From Fodinibacter sp038258215 (GTDB taxonomy: Bacteria > Actinomycetota > Actinomycetes > Actinomycetales > Dermatophilaceae): a DNA stretch of 64,000 bases. The notes under the pieces were generated by a model that saw nothing but the letters and a program-made list of their open reading frames with translations, was not told the origin of the DNA and searched no databases. The DNA is taken from assembly GCA_038258215.1 (NCBI GenBank), contig JBBSQC010000010.1, positions 1-64,000 of the forward strand, given 5' to 3'. A program made the position numbers and the translations under genes. Positions 33,290 through 42,136 of this stretch are shown here, in pieces (position 1 is the stretch's first letter; the number at the start of each line of letters is the position of its first letter).

Positions 33290-34108
33290 TCAGTCGCGGG
33301 CGGGCAACGGCTTGACCGTCACGAGGATCGCCGTCCCCGGGAGGAGCCTCCCCCGCAGCGGCGACCACCCACCCCACGTCGCGGTGTTGCGCACGGGCCA
33401 CTCGGGCTCGACGAGGTCCACGAGCACCAGGCCGGCCGCGACCACCTGTCCTACGAGGTCGCCGAGAGTTCTGTGGTGCTCGGCGTAGGTCACGACGCCC
33501 CCGGAGCTCTCGACGTAGGGCGTGCGGTCGAAGTACGACGTGCTCGCCGTGAGCCCACGCTCGCCGGGGTCGTCGAGGAAGGCCCACCGGATCGGGTGTG
33601 ACGTGGAGAAGACGAACCGGCCACCCGGCCGCAGCACCCGCTCCGCCTCCCGCAGGACCGCTGCGCTGTCGGCGACGAAGGGCATCACCCCGTATGCCGT
33701 GAACACCCGGTCGACGGTGGCGTCGCCGAGGGGCAGGGTCACCCCGTCGCACTGCAGGAGCGGCACGGCGGGCACCGTGCCGCCGGACTCCCTCGCCAGT
33801 CTCGCGCCCGTGCGGAGCATCCCGATCGACAGGTCGCTCGCCACGACCGACACCTCGTGGTGGCGGGCGAGCCACCGCGAGCACTGGGCGGCGCCGGCCC
33901 CGACCTCGAGCACCCGGAGCCCGGGGGAGAGGTCCAGCAGCCCCAGCTCCTCCTCCGTCCACCCCTCCGGGCCCCACACGAAGTCGCTGTCGCCGAGGAA
34001 GGCGCCGTGCTCGGCGTAGTAGTCCTCGGCCTCGGAGTCCCACCAGGTCCGGTTCGCGGCCCGTGTCTCGGCGTCTCCGACCGGCCGGCGCGCGGCCTCG
34101 TCGCTCAC
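33290..34108 (-). CDS. SAM-dependent methyltransferase
   Basis: A 272-residue class I methyltransferase. Motif I is VLEVGAGAAQCSRWLA, the acidic end of strand 2 is VVASDLS, motif II is LLQCDGVTLPLGDATVD, and post-II is LREAERVLRPGGRFVFS. The N terminus is hydrophilic with WWDSEAEDYYAEHG, a common start for Methyltransf_11 proteins. The substrate is unknown. GTG 34108 was chosen because the conserved part follows; upstream sequence has no coding support. Confidence 0.87.
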   Translation of the reverse strand: MSDEAARRPVGDAETRAANRTWWDSEAEDYYAEHGAFLGDSDFVWGPEGWTEEELGLLDLSPGLRVLEVGAGAAQCSRWLARHHEVSVVASDLSIGMLRTGARLARESGGTVPAVPLLQCDGVTLPLGDATVDRVFTAYGVMPFVADSAAVLREAERVLRPGGRFVFSTSHPIRWAFLDDPGERGLTASTSYFDRTPYVESSGGVVTYAEHHRTLGDLVGQVVAAGLVLVDLVEPEWPVRNTATWGGWSPLRGRLLPGTAILVTVKPLPARD

Positions 34109-34141
34109 GACGGCACCCCGGCATCCGGCGTCCCGACCGTT

Positions 34142-34171
34142 TTGCCCCGTGCCTGCCGGCACGAGTAGTCT
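34142..34171 (+). promoter_or_regulatory. rpsA promoter with hairpin in the spacer
   Basis: TTGCCC (34142-34147) and TAGTCT (34166-34171) are separated by 18 bp. The spacer is itself an inverted repeat, CGTGCC-TGCC-GGCACG (34148-34163). It gives rpsA a leader of about 80 nt. Confidence 0.6.
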
Positions 34172-34259
34172 GGGCGCGCACCCGTGTGCCATCCGTGGCT
34201 CACCCGTGCGCGCAGACCAAACCACCTATTCCATCTGTCCACATCGGAGTTCCTACTAC

Positions 34260-35756
34260 ATGACTGCCAGCACGGTCGACACGACCGCCCCTCAGATTGC
34301 CATCAACGACATCGGCTCTGAGGAAGACCTCCTCGCCGCGATCGACGCGACGATCAAGCACTTCAACGACGGTGACATCGTCGAGGGCCGCATCGTCAAG
34401 GTGGACCGCGACGAGGTCCTGCTCGACATCGGCTACAAGACCGAGGGTGTGATCCCCTCCCGCGAGCTCTCCATCAAGCACGATGTCGACCCGAACGAGG
34501 TCGTCAAGGTCGGCGACGAGGTCGAGGCCCTGGTCCTCCAGAAGGAGGACAAGGAAGGTCGCCTGATCCTGTCCAAGAAGCGCGCCCAGTACGAGCGCGC
34601 CTGGGGCACGATCGAGAAGATCAAGGAGGAGGACGGCGTCGTCACCGGCTCCGTCATCGAGGTCGTCAAGGGTGGGCTCATCCTCGACATCGGTCTGCGC
34701 GGCTTCCTGCCCGCCTCCCTCGTCGAGATGCGCCGCGTGCGCGACCTCCAGCCGTACGTCGGCAAGGAGATCGAGGCCAAGATCATCGAGCTCGACAAGA
34801 ACCGCAACAACGTGGTCCTGTCGCGCCGTGCCTGGCTCGAGCAGACCCAGTCCGAGGTGCGCACCTCCTTCCTCAAGGAGCTCGGCAAGGGCCAGGTCCG
34901 CACGGGTGTCGTGTCCTCGATCGTCAACTTCGGTGCCTTCGTGGACCTCGGCGGGGTCGATGGTCTCGTCCACGTCTCCGAGCTGTCCTGGAAGCACATC
35001 GACCACCCGTCCGAGGTCGTCGAGGTCGGTGACGAGGTCAAGGTCGAGGTGCTGGACGTCGACATGGACCGCGAGCGTGTCTCCCTGTCGCTCAAGGCGA
35101 CCCAGGAAGACCCGTGGCAGCACTTCGCCCGGACCCACGCGATCGGTCAGGTCGTGCCGGGCAAGGTCACCAAGCTCGTGCCCTTCGGCTCGTTCGTGCG
35201 CGTCGACGACGGCATCGAGGGCCTGGTGCACATCTCCGAGCTGGCCGAGCGCCACGTGGAGCTCCCGGAGCAGGTCGTCACGGTCGGCACCGACATCTTC
35301 GTCAAGGTCATCGACATCGACCTCGAGCGTCGCCGCATCTCGCTGAGCCTCAAGCAGGCCAACGAGGACGGCGCCAACCAGGTCGAGTTCGACCCGACCC
35401 TCTACGGCATGGCCGCGGAGTACGACGCCAAGGGTGACTACAAGTACCCCGACGGCTTCGACCCCGAGACCAACGAGTGGCTGGAGGGCTTCGAGTCCCA
35501 GCGCGAGACGTGGGAGAAGCAGTACGCCGACGCCCACGCCCGCTGGGAGGCCCACCGCGCCCAGGTCGACGCAGCGGCCAAGGCCGACGCGGAGGCCGCC
35601 GGCGGCAGCGAGTCCACGTCCTACTCCTCGGAGTCAGGCGCGACCCCCGAGGAGCCCGAGGCCCGTCCGGCAGCACCCGCCGCCGGTGAGGGTGAGGGCA
35701 CCCTCGCGTCCGACGAGGCGCTCGCCGCGCTGCGCGAGAAGCTCACCGGCAACTGA
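34260..35756 (+). CDS. rpsA: 30S ribosomal protein S1
   Basis: A 498-residue S1 with four S1/OB RNA-binding repeats, each seen as G-x-V-x-x-(V/I) strands: DIVEGRIVKVDRDEVLLDIG, GVVTGSVIEVVKGGLILDIG, GQVRTGVVSSIVNFGAFVDL and GQVVPGKVTKLVPFGSFVRV. The Asp/Glu/Ser-rich C terminus resembles mycobacterial RpsA, which ends near this length. The ATG is preceded by GGAG. Codon use is strongly biased, as expected for a highly expressed gene. Two hairpins follow the stop. Confidence 0.97.
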   Translation: MTASTVDTTAPQIAINDIGSEEDLLAAIDATIKHFNDGDIVEGRIVKVDRDEVLLDIGYKTEGVIPSRELSIKHDVDPNEVVKVGDEVEALVLQKEDKEGRLILSKKRAQYERAWGTIEKIKEEDGVVTGSVIEVVKGGLILDIGLRGFLPASLVEMRRVRDLQPYVGKEIEAKIIELDKNRNNVVLSRRAWLEQTQSEVRTSFLKELGKGQVRTGVVSSIVNFGAFVDLGGVDGLVHVSELSWKHIDHPSEVVEVGDEVKVEVLDVDMDRERVSLSLKATQEDPWQHFARTHAIGQVVPGKVTKLVPFGSFVRVDDGIEGLVHISELAERHVELPEQVVTVGTDIFVKVIDIDLERRRISLSLKQANEDGANQVEFDPTLYGMAAEYDAKGDYKYPDGFDPETNEWLEGFESQRETWEKQYADAHARWEAHRAQVDAAAKADAEAAGGSESTSYSSESGATPEEPEARPAAPAAGEGEGTLASDEALAALREKLTGN

Positions 35757-35762
35757 GCCCAC

Positions 35763-35785
35763 CGGCATACCCGTGCGGTATGCCG
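35763..35785 (+). terminator. Hairpin made of the motif pair GGCATAC/GTATGCC
   Basis: CGGCATACC (35763-35771) and GGTATGCCG (35777-35785) form a perfect 9-bp stem with a 5-nt loop, 7 nt after the rpsA stop. It consists of the recurrent 7-mer in both orientations. Confidence 0.55.
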
Positions 35786-35801
35786 TTGCGCCACCACCGA
35801 G

Positions 35802-35828
35802 GCCCGGTCCCCAGCACGGGGGCCGGGC
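35802..35828 (+). terminator. rpsA terminator hairpin
   Basis: GCCCGGTCCCC (35802-35812) pairs with GGGGGCCGGGC (35818-35828) through a 5-nt AGCAC loop with one wobble pair. TT follows. This is a typical strong high-GC terminator. Confidence 0.75.
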
Positions 35829-35846
35829 TTCGGTGCGTCCCCGGGG

Positions 35847-35852
35847 TAGCGT
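35847..35852 (+). promoter_or_regulatory. -10 hexamer TAGCGT, leaderless type
   Basis: TAGCGT lies 7 nt before the ATG of the PPOX-class gene, directly after the rpsA terminator. Confidence 0.55.
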
Positions 35853-35859
35853 GCTCGGC

Positions 35860-36327
35860 ATGGCCCGCAGCATCGCGACGAACAGCTCCGTCGACCTCGC
35901 AGCCCTGCTCGACTTCGTGCGTCCACGCCACCACATGCTCCTCATCACGGTGCGCGCCGACGGGCGGCCGCAGGCCTCACCCGTCAGCGGTGGCGTCGAC
36001 GAGCAGGGTCGGCTGGTCATCTCCAGCTATCCGGAGCGGGCCAAGAGCGCCAACGCAAGGCGAGACCCGCACGTGAGCGTGCTGGTGCTCTCGGACGACT
36101 TCGGTGACGCGTGGGTGCAGGTCGACGGTGACGGCGAGGTCATCGACCCTCCCGAGTCCGTGGAGCCCCTCGTGGACTACTTCCGGTGCATCTCCGGCGA
36201 GCACCCTGACTGGGAGGAGTACCGCCAGGCGATGCGCGACCAGGGCAAGTCGCTGCTCCGTGTCACCCCCACCCGATGGGGGCCGATCGCCACCGGAGGC
36301 TTCCCGGCCCGCCTCGTCCGGGACTGA
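35860..36327 (+). CDS. PPOX-class flavin/F420-dependent oxidoreductase
   Basis: A 155-residue split-barrel protein of the pyridoxamine-phosphate-oxidase-like family, common in Actinobacteria as F420- or FMN-dependent reductases. The strand pair LLITVRADGRPQASPVSGGV and the RAKSANARRDPHVSVLV cofactor-binding segment are typical. The exact cofactor and substrate are not determined. The serine hydrolase gene starts 5 bp after its stop, so the two form a small operon. Confidence 0.88.
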   Translation: MARSIATNSSVDLAALLDFVRPRHHMLLITVRADGRPQASPVSGGVDEQGRLVISSYPERAKSANARRDPHVSVLVLSDDFGDAWVQVDGDGEVIDPPESVEPLVDYFRCISGEHPDWEEYRQAMRDQGKSLLRVTPTRWGPIATGGFPARLVRD

Positions 36328-36332
36328 GGACC

Positions 36333-37451
36333 GTGCCGGGGTTCCATCGCGCCGGTCTGGATGCGCTCGTCGCCGACGGGACCGTGCCGGGGTATGCCGT
36401 CGCCGCACGGTTCGGCAGCGAGGTCCGGCTCGCGGCCGGTGGAGTCCGCGACCGGGAGTCCGGGGCGCCCTTCGAGACCGGCACGGTGCACCGGGTCGCG
36501 TCCCTCGCGAAACCGGTCGCCGCGCTGCTCACCATGCAGCTGGTGGACGACGGGTTCCTCGCGCTCGACGAGCCGATCGTGTCCTGGTTGCCCGAGCTCA
36601 CGACCCTCCGGGTGCTGGCCGACCCCGGCTCGGAGCTGACCGACACGGTGCCGCTCGAGCGCCCGATCCTGCTGCGCCACCTGCTCACCATGACGAGCGG
36701 GTTCGGCATCGGGATGGAGGCGACCCCGCTCACCCGGGCCATGGCCGAGGCGGGGGTGCATCCGGGCCCCGAGCCGCCCCGCGTCGGGCCGCAGGAGGTG
36801 CTCGACGCCTTCGCTGCCCTACCCCTCGCGTTCCAGCCGGGGTCGGGATGGGCCTACCACTCCTCCACGGACGTCCTGAGCCTGCTCCTCGCGCGGGCGG
36901 CAGGCGTGGACCTCGCCGAGCTCGTCTCCTCGCGGGTCCGCTCCGCGCTCGGCCTCGACGTGCTCGCCTTCTCCGTCGTCGGCGCCGACGTCGGCCGCCT
37001 CGCCACCGCCTACCGGCCCGTCGACGGCGGGCTGGAGCCGAGGTCGCGGTGGGGCATCGGCAGCGCGCCGGCCTTCCGCACCCTGTCCGCCGGTCTGTTC
37101 GCCACGGCCGCCGACGTCCTCGCGCTGTTCGAGGAGCTCTCGGCCCCGGCCACGATCGGTGCGGCGAGTGCCGCCCTGATCCGCTCACCGCAGCTGACCG
37201 CGCCCGTGGTGCGTTCGGCGGGGTCGTTCCTGCCCCCGGGCTACTCCTACGGGTTCCAGGTCTCGGTGGCGCTCGAGGACGACTCCACCGGTCCGCGTCG
37301 GGGCAGCTTCGGCTGGAGCGGTGGGTCGGGCTGCCTCGCGGTCGCGGACCCGCGGGCCGACCGGGCCGGAGTGCTCCTGACCAACCGGGAGCTCGGGGGT
37401 CTGGGCGGCTCACCGGCCTTCGGTCCCTTCCTCGACGCCCTGTACCAGTGA
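36333..37451 (+). CDS. Serine hydrolase, class C beta-lactamase/esterase family
   Basis: A 372-residue cytoplasmic-looking protein, with no signal peptide. The nucleophile motif SLAK is at residues 57-60 (HRVASLAKPVAALL). LLRHLLTMTSGFG is the usual helix. The second motif reads YHS at residues 175-177 where most relatives have YSN, and GWSGGSGC near residue 329 fits the third (HxG/KTG-like) site. Likely an esterase or peptidase; substrate unknown. GTG 36333 is the first start after the PPOX stop. Confidence 0.87.
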   Translation: MPGFHRAGLDALVADGTVPGYAVAARFGSEVRLAAGGVRDRESGAPFETGTVHRVASLAKPVAALLTMQLVDDGFLALDEPIVSWLPELTTLRVLADPGSELTDTVPLERPILLRHLLTMTSGFGIGMEATPLTRAMAEAGVHPGPEPPRVGPQEVLDAFAALPLAFQPGSGWAYHSSTDVLSLLLARAAGVDLAELVSSRVRSALGLDVLAFSVVGADVGRLATAYRPVDGGLEPRSRWGIGSAPAFRTLSAGLFATAADVLALFEELSAPATIGAASAALIRSPQLTAPVVRSAGSFLPPGYSYGFQVSVALEDDSTGPRRGSFGWSGGSGCLAVADPRADRAGVLLTNRELGGLGGSPAFGPFLDALYQ

Positions 37452-37468
37452 GGTCCCGAGTCGCCCAC

Positions 37469-37474
37469 TAGAGT
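37469..37474 (+). promoter_or_regulatory. -10 hexamer TAGAGT for coaE, leaderless type
   Basis: TAGAGT is followed by 7 nt and the coaE ATG, without a Shine-Dalgarno sequence. Confidence 0.6.
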
Positions 37475-37481
37475 CGCCGCC

Positions 37482-38660
37482 ATGCTGCGCGTGGGACTGA
37501 CCGGGGGCATCGGGTCGGGGAAGTCCACCGTCTCGGCCCAGCTGGCCGCCCTCGGGGCCGTCGTCGTCGACGCCGACGTGGTGGCCCGCGAGGTCGTCGA
37601 GCCGGGTATGCCGGCGCTGGCCGAGATCGTGGACCGCTTCGGCTCCGACCTGGTCGGGCCCGGCGGGGCCCTCGACCGGCCCGCGCTGGGCCGTCTCGTC
37701 TTCGGGGACCCGGGCGCGCTGCGGGACCTCGAGGCCATCACCCACCCGGCGATCTGGGCGCGCACCGCTGAGCTCGTCGGCGGTGCCCCGCGGAACGCCG
37801 TCGTGGTGCACGACATGCCGTTGCTGGTGGAGAAGGGGATGACGGGCGACTACCACCTGGTCATCGTCGTGGGGGCCGCCGAGGACACCCGGCTCCGGCG
37901 CCTGGTCGAGCACCGGGGCATGGGCGAGGCCGACGCGCTGGCCCGGATCGCGGCGCAGGCCGACGACGCGGCTCGGCGCGTGGCGGCCGACGTGTGGCTC
38001 GACAACGAGGGGGGCGTGCCGGCCCTCGAGGACGGGGTCCGCCGCCTGTGGCACGAGCGGATCGAGCCGTTCGAGGTCAACCTCCAGCACGGCATCCGGT
38101 CTCGTCTCACCCACCCGACCATCTCGGCCCCCGACCCCTCGTGGCCCGACCAGGCGGCCCGGCTGCTGGCCCGGATCCGCCGCGGCGTCGGTGACCTCGC
38201 CGTCAGCCTCGAGCACATCGGGTCCACGGCGGTGCCCGGTCTCGTGGCCAAGGACGTCATCGACCTCCAGGTCGGGGTGCGCTCCCTGGCGGATGCCGAT
38301 GACCCGGCGTTCCTCTCGGGGATGCTCGCCAGCGGTTTCGTCCGCCCCGGGGGGGACTGGTACGACAACAGCAAGGACGGTGCCACCTGGCCCAAACGCT
38401 TCCACGGGTCGTGCGACCCGGGGCGCATCGCGTACGTGCACGTGCGAGAGGTGGGCTCACCCGGGTGGGAGTGGGCGCTGATGTTCCGCGACTGGCTTCG
38501 GGCCGAAGCGGACGAACGGGCGGCGTACGCCACGATGAAGACCGGGCTCGCCGCTCGGGTGGCCACCGTGGACGAGTACGTCCAGGCCAAGGAGCCATGG
38601 TTCGACACCGCCGACGGGCGTGCGCGCCAGTGGGTTGCGAGCACCCATTGGCGGCCATAG
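37482..38660 (+). CDS. coaE: Dephospho-CoA kinase fused to a GrpB domain
   Basis: The N-terminal 200 residues are dephospho-CoA kinase, the last step of CoA synthesis. Walker A is GGIGSGKST (residues 8-16), then DADVVAREVV and DMPLLVEKGM. The C-terminal 180 residues are a GrpB/UPF0157 domain, a nucleotidyltransferase-like fold, recognised by SLEHIGSTAVPGLVAKDVID. This fusion is normal for Actinobacteria (total 392 residues). What the GrpB part does is unknown; it may help folding or regulation. Confidence 0.95.
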   Translation: MLRVGLTGGIGSGKSTVSAQLAALGAVVVDADVVAREVVEPGMPALAEIVDRFGSDLVGPGGALDRPALGRLVFGDPGALRDLEAITHPAIWARTAELVGGAPRNAVVVHDMPLLVEKGMTGDYHLVIVVGAAEDTRLRRLVEHRGMGEADALARIAAQADDAARRVAADVWLDNEGGVPALEDGVRRLWHERIEPFEVNLQHGIRSRLTHPTISAPDPSWPDQAARLLARIRRGVGDLAVSLEHIGSTAVPGLVAKDVIDLQVGVRSLADADDPAFLSGMLASGFVRPGGDWYDNSKDGATWPKRFHGSCDPGRIAYVHVREVGSPGWEWALMFRDWLRAEADERAAYATMKTGLAARVATVDEYVQAKEPWFDTADGRARQWVASTHWRP

Positions 38661-38663
38661 CAT
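38658..38663 (+). promoter_or_regulatory. -10 hexamer TAGCAT, leaderless type
   Basis: TAGCAT overlaps the coaE stop and lies 6 nt before the ATG of the sulfatase reading frame. Confidence 0.5.
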
Positions 38664-38669
38664 CCCGGA

Positions 38670-40558
38670 ATGGATCCTGAACCCACCGCCATCCCCGCCG
38701 TCGCCGACACGAACGAGAGGCTCAAGGCCAGTCTCCCTTTCTCCGACACCCAGGACTTCGACGACGCGAGCCGCGGACTCCTCGGCCGCCTCGAGCCGTG
38801 CGTCATCCACGACGACGAGGGAAACGTCCTGTGGGACAACGACTCCTACTCATTCCTCTCCGGCGACGCACCTGACACCGTCAACCCGAGCCTGTGGCGC
38901 CAGTCCTCGCTGGTCGCGATGCAGGGCCTGTTCGAGGTCGTCGAGGGCATCTACCAGGTACGGGGGTTCGACCTCTCCAACATCACCTTCGTGGAGGGTG
39001 ACGCCGGCGTGATCGTCATCGACCCGCTCATCTCGACCGAGACCGCAGCCGCCGCCTTGGCTCTCTACCGTGAGCACCGCGGCGACCGGGCCGTCACCGG
39101 GGTGATCTATACGCACAGCCACGTCGACCACTTCGGCGGCGTCAAGGGAGTGACGACCCAGGAGGACGTCGACGCCGGCACGGTGCCGGTGATCGCGCCC
39201 GAGGGGTTCGTGGAGCACGCGGTGGCGGAGAACGTCTACGCGGGGACGGCGATGGGTCGTCGTGCGGGCTACATTTACGGTGCGGCGCTGGAGCGCGGTC
39301 CGCACGGCCAGGTGGGCGGTGGCCTGGGCCAGACCACGTCGGTGGGCACCGTGACCCTGATCGCGCCCACCGTCGAGATCACCACGACCGGGCAGGAGGA
39401 GGTGGTCGACGGCGTGCGGATCGTCTTCCAGATGGCACCCGGCACCGAGGCCCCCTCCGAGATGCACTTCTACTTCCCGGACCGGAAGGCGTTGTGCATG
39501 GCCGAGAATGCCACCCACACCCTCCACAACCTGCTGACGCTTCGCGGGGCGCTGGTGCGAGACCCCCACGTGTGGGCGACCTACCTCACCGAGGCCATCG
39601 ACCTGTTCGGGCGTGAGGCCGAGGTCGCGTTCGCCTCCCACCACTGGCCCACCTGGGGCGGTGAGCGCATCGTGGCCTTCCTCTCCATCCAGCGAGACCT
39701 CTACTCCTACCTCCACGACCAGACCCTGCGGCTGATGAACAAGGGCTCGTCGGGTCCGAGATCGCGGAGCAGATCGAGCTGCCACCCGCCCTGGACCGGG
39801 CGTGGAGCACCCACGGCTACTACGGGTCGGTGAGCCACAACGTCAAGGCGATCTACCAGCGCTACATGGGGTGGTACGACGGCAACCCGGCCCACCTGTG
39901 GCAGCACCCGCCGGTGGAGGCGGCCACGCGGTACGTCGAGTTCATGGGCGGAGCCGAAGGGGTGCTCACCAAGGCCAGGGAGTCCTATGCGTCCGGAGAC
40001 CTGCGCTGGGTCGCCGAGGTCGTCAGCCACGTCGTGTTCGCCGAGCCCGACAACGCCGACGCCCGCGCCCTCCTGGCCGACACCCTCGAGCAGCTCGGGT
40101 TCGGGTCGGAGAACGGCACGTGGCGCAACGCCTACCTCTCGGGCGCGACCGAGCTGAGGTCGGGAAACTTCGGGACACCGACGGTGACGGCCTCTCCCGA
40201 CATGGTCGCCCAGCTGACACCGGAGATGCTCTTCGACGCGCTCGCCGTCAGGGTCGACGGGCCGCGCGCCTGGGACCTCCTGCTCACCGTCGACGTCGCG
40301 TTCACCGACGGTGACGCGCGGTTCCGGCTCCGTCTGGACAACGGGGTGCTCACCTACAGCGCCGCAGCCCAGGCCGACCAGGCCGACCTGGTCCTCACCA
40401 TCCCGCGGCGCTCCCTCGCCCTCCTGGCGAGCGGGGCGGATGCGGCCACCCTCGCCGGTGCCGGGGCGACGCTGAGCGGTGACGAGGGCGTCCTGGCCCG
40501 GCTCTACGCCGTGCTCGACGTCGGTGACCCCGCCTTCGCCATCGTCACTGCGGACTAG
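38670..40558 (+). pseudogene. Alkyl/aryl sulfatase (SdsA1/BDS1 type), frameshifted
   Basis: Two adjoining frames together encode a complete zinc-dependent alkyl sulfatase of about 629 residues. The first part (to about 39747) holds the metallo-beta-lactamase fold with THSHVDHFGG (His149, His151, Asp153, His154) and FASHHWPTWGG. The second part, in the +1 register, continues GSEIAEQIELPPALDRAW and YYGSVSHNVKAIYQRYMGW, the dimerisation domain and the SCP2-like end. One base is missing near 39744-39747: AAGGGCTCGTC where AAGGGCCTCGTC would restore the frame. Either a real mutation or a sequencing error. As written, the product stops at 39833. Confidence 0.85.
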
Positions 40559-42062
40559 GGGCGGGCCGTCCGACGGGGGGCCCGTGGTCGGTGACGACCT
40601 CGGCCCCCAGCCGGCGCACCGTCTCGACGAGCAGGTCGAGGTCCTCCGTGCGGGTGCGGTGGTTGCCGATCGCGCACCGCAGGGCCACCTTCCCGTGCAG
40701 CACGGTCTCGGACACGATCGCCACCCCGCTCTCGTGCAGTCGGAGGGTGAGCTCGTGGGTGATCTCGTCGAGGTGCTCCCGCTGCACTCCCGGTGGGGCA
40801 TAGCGGAAGCAGACGATGTCACAGCCGCCGACCGCGAGCAGCTCCAGGTCAGGAGACGTGGTGACGAGGTGGGCCAGGTGGTGCGCCTGGCCGATGTTCA
40901 GGTCGATGACCTGGCCGAAGGCGTCCGCCCCGTATGCCGTGAAGGCCATCCAGACCCGTAGGGCCCGGAACCCCCGGGAGAGCGCGATGCCCAGCTCGGT
41001 GTACCAGAGGTCGCTCCCGGAGAGGCCACGGTCGGAGTGCCTGAGGTACGTCGACTCGACGGAGAAGGTCCCTCGGTGCGCCGCCGCGTCGCGCACGAGC
41101 ACCAGCCCGACGTCCATGGGCGCCTGCATCCACTTGTGCAGGTCCAGGGCCAGGGAGTCGGCCCGCTCGATGCCACGCACCGTCTCCGCGTGCTTGCTCA
41201 GGGCGAGGAACCCCCCGATGGCACCATCGACGTGCAGCCAGATCCCCTCGCGCGCAGCGATGTCCGCGATGGCGTCCAGGTCGTCCACGGCCCCCGTGTT
41301 GACCGTGCCCGCGGTCGCGACAACGGCAAGGGGGGTGATGCCGGCCGCGCGGTCGGCCGCGATGGCGGACTCGAGAGCGGCCACGTCCATCGTGAAGTCC
41401 TCGCCCACGGGTACGAGGCGCAGGGCGGCTGCGCCGAGACCGAGCAGCTCGCAGGTCTTGCGGTGGCAGCTGTGGACCTCGGAAGACGCGTAGACGGCAT
41501 ACGGTCGACCGTCCAGGCCGGTGCTGCGCACCGACGGCCCGATGGTCGAGCTACGAGCCACGGCCAGGCCGAGGAGGTTGGCCTCGGACGCACCGCTCAC
41601 GAACAGGCCACTCGACGCGGTGGGGTAGCCGGCGGCCTCGGCACACCACTGAACGGTCTGCCGCTCGACGAGCACCGGGGCGTGGTCGCCGCCCCCGAGG
41701 TTGGCGTTGTGCACGCTCGCGAGGAGGTCCGCGATGTTGCCCACCGGGTTCCCGGCCCCCATGTACCACCCCCAGAAACGACGATGGTCGTTGCCCATCG
41801 AGTAGGGCGCCACGCGGGTCACGAAGTCCTCGTATGCCGAGTCGGCCCCCGACCCGGCACGAGGCAGCGAGCCGCTGAAGGACTCGCGCACCTCGTCGGG
41901 CATGGCGCGCCACACCGGCTCGTCAGCCCGGCCGGCGAGGTGGTCGATGGAGTCGTCCACGGCGCGGTGGGCCAGGGCCCGCAGCGCGGCCCAGTCGGTG
42001 GGGTCGAGCGAGGCAGACTCCCTTCCCGGTCCGACGACGTCCGGAGTGTGCTCGGGCACCAT
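40545..42062 (-). CDS. PLP-dependent group II amino-acid decarboxylase-like protein
   Basis: A 505-residue fold-type I PLP enzyme. The Schiff-base lysine is Lys310 in DLHKWMQAP; the cofactor aspartate is in HVDGAIGGF. The region FVSGASEANLLGLAVAR and SSEVHSCHRKTCELLGLG match aromatic-L-amino-acid/glutamate decarboxylases. The substrate is unclear. Its 3' end overlaps the sulfatase 3' end by 14 bp (convergent). GGGAG lies 9 nt before the ATG. Confidence 0.88.
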   Translation of the reverse strand: MVPEHTPDVVGPGRESASLDPTDWAALRALAHRAVDDSIDHLAGRADEPVWRAMPDEVRESFSGSLPRAGSGADSAYEDFVTRVAPYSMGNDHRRFWGWYMGAGNPVGNIADLLASVHNANLGGGDHAPVLVERQTVQWCAEAAGYPTASSGLFVSGASEANLLGLAVARSSTIGPSVRSTGLDGRPYAVYASSEVHSCHRKTCELLGLGAAALRLVPVGEDFTMDVAALESAIAADRAAGITPLAVVATAGTVNTGAVDDLDAIADIAAREGIWLHVDGAIGGFLALSKHAETVRGIERADSLALDLHKWMQAPMDVGLVLVRDAAAHRGTFSVESTYLRHSDRGLSGSDLWYTELGIALSRGFRALRVWMAFTAYGADAFGQVIDLNIGQAHHLAHLVTTSPDLELLAVGGCDIVCFRYAPPGVQREHLDEITHELTLRLHESGVAIVSETVLHGKVALRCAIGNHRTRTEDLDLLVETVRRLGAEVVTDHGPPVGRPAPSPQ

Positions 42063-42136
42063 GTCGAGATGCTCCCACCACGGCGGGCGTCCTGACCAGA
42101 CCGGCGCACCGGCTGAGGGTGAGGTCCTCGCCAGGG

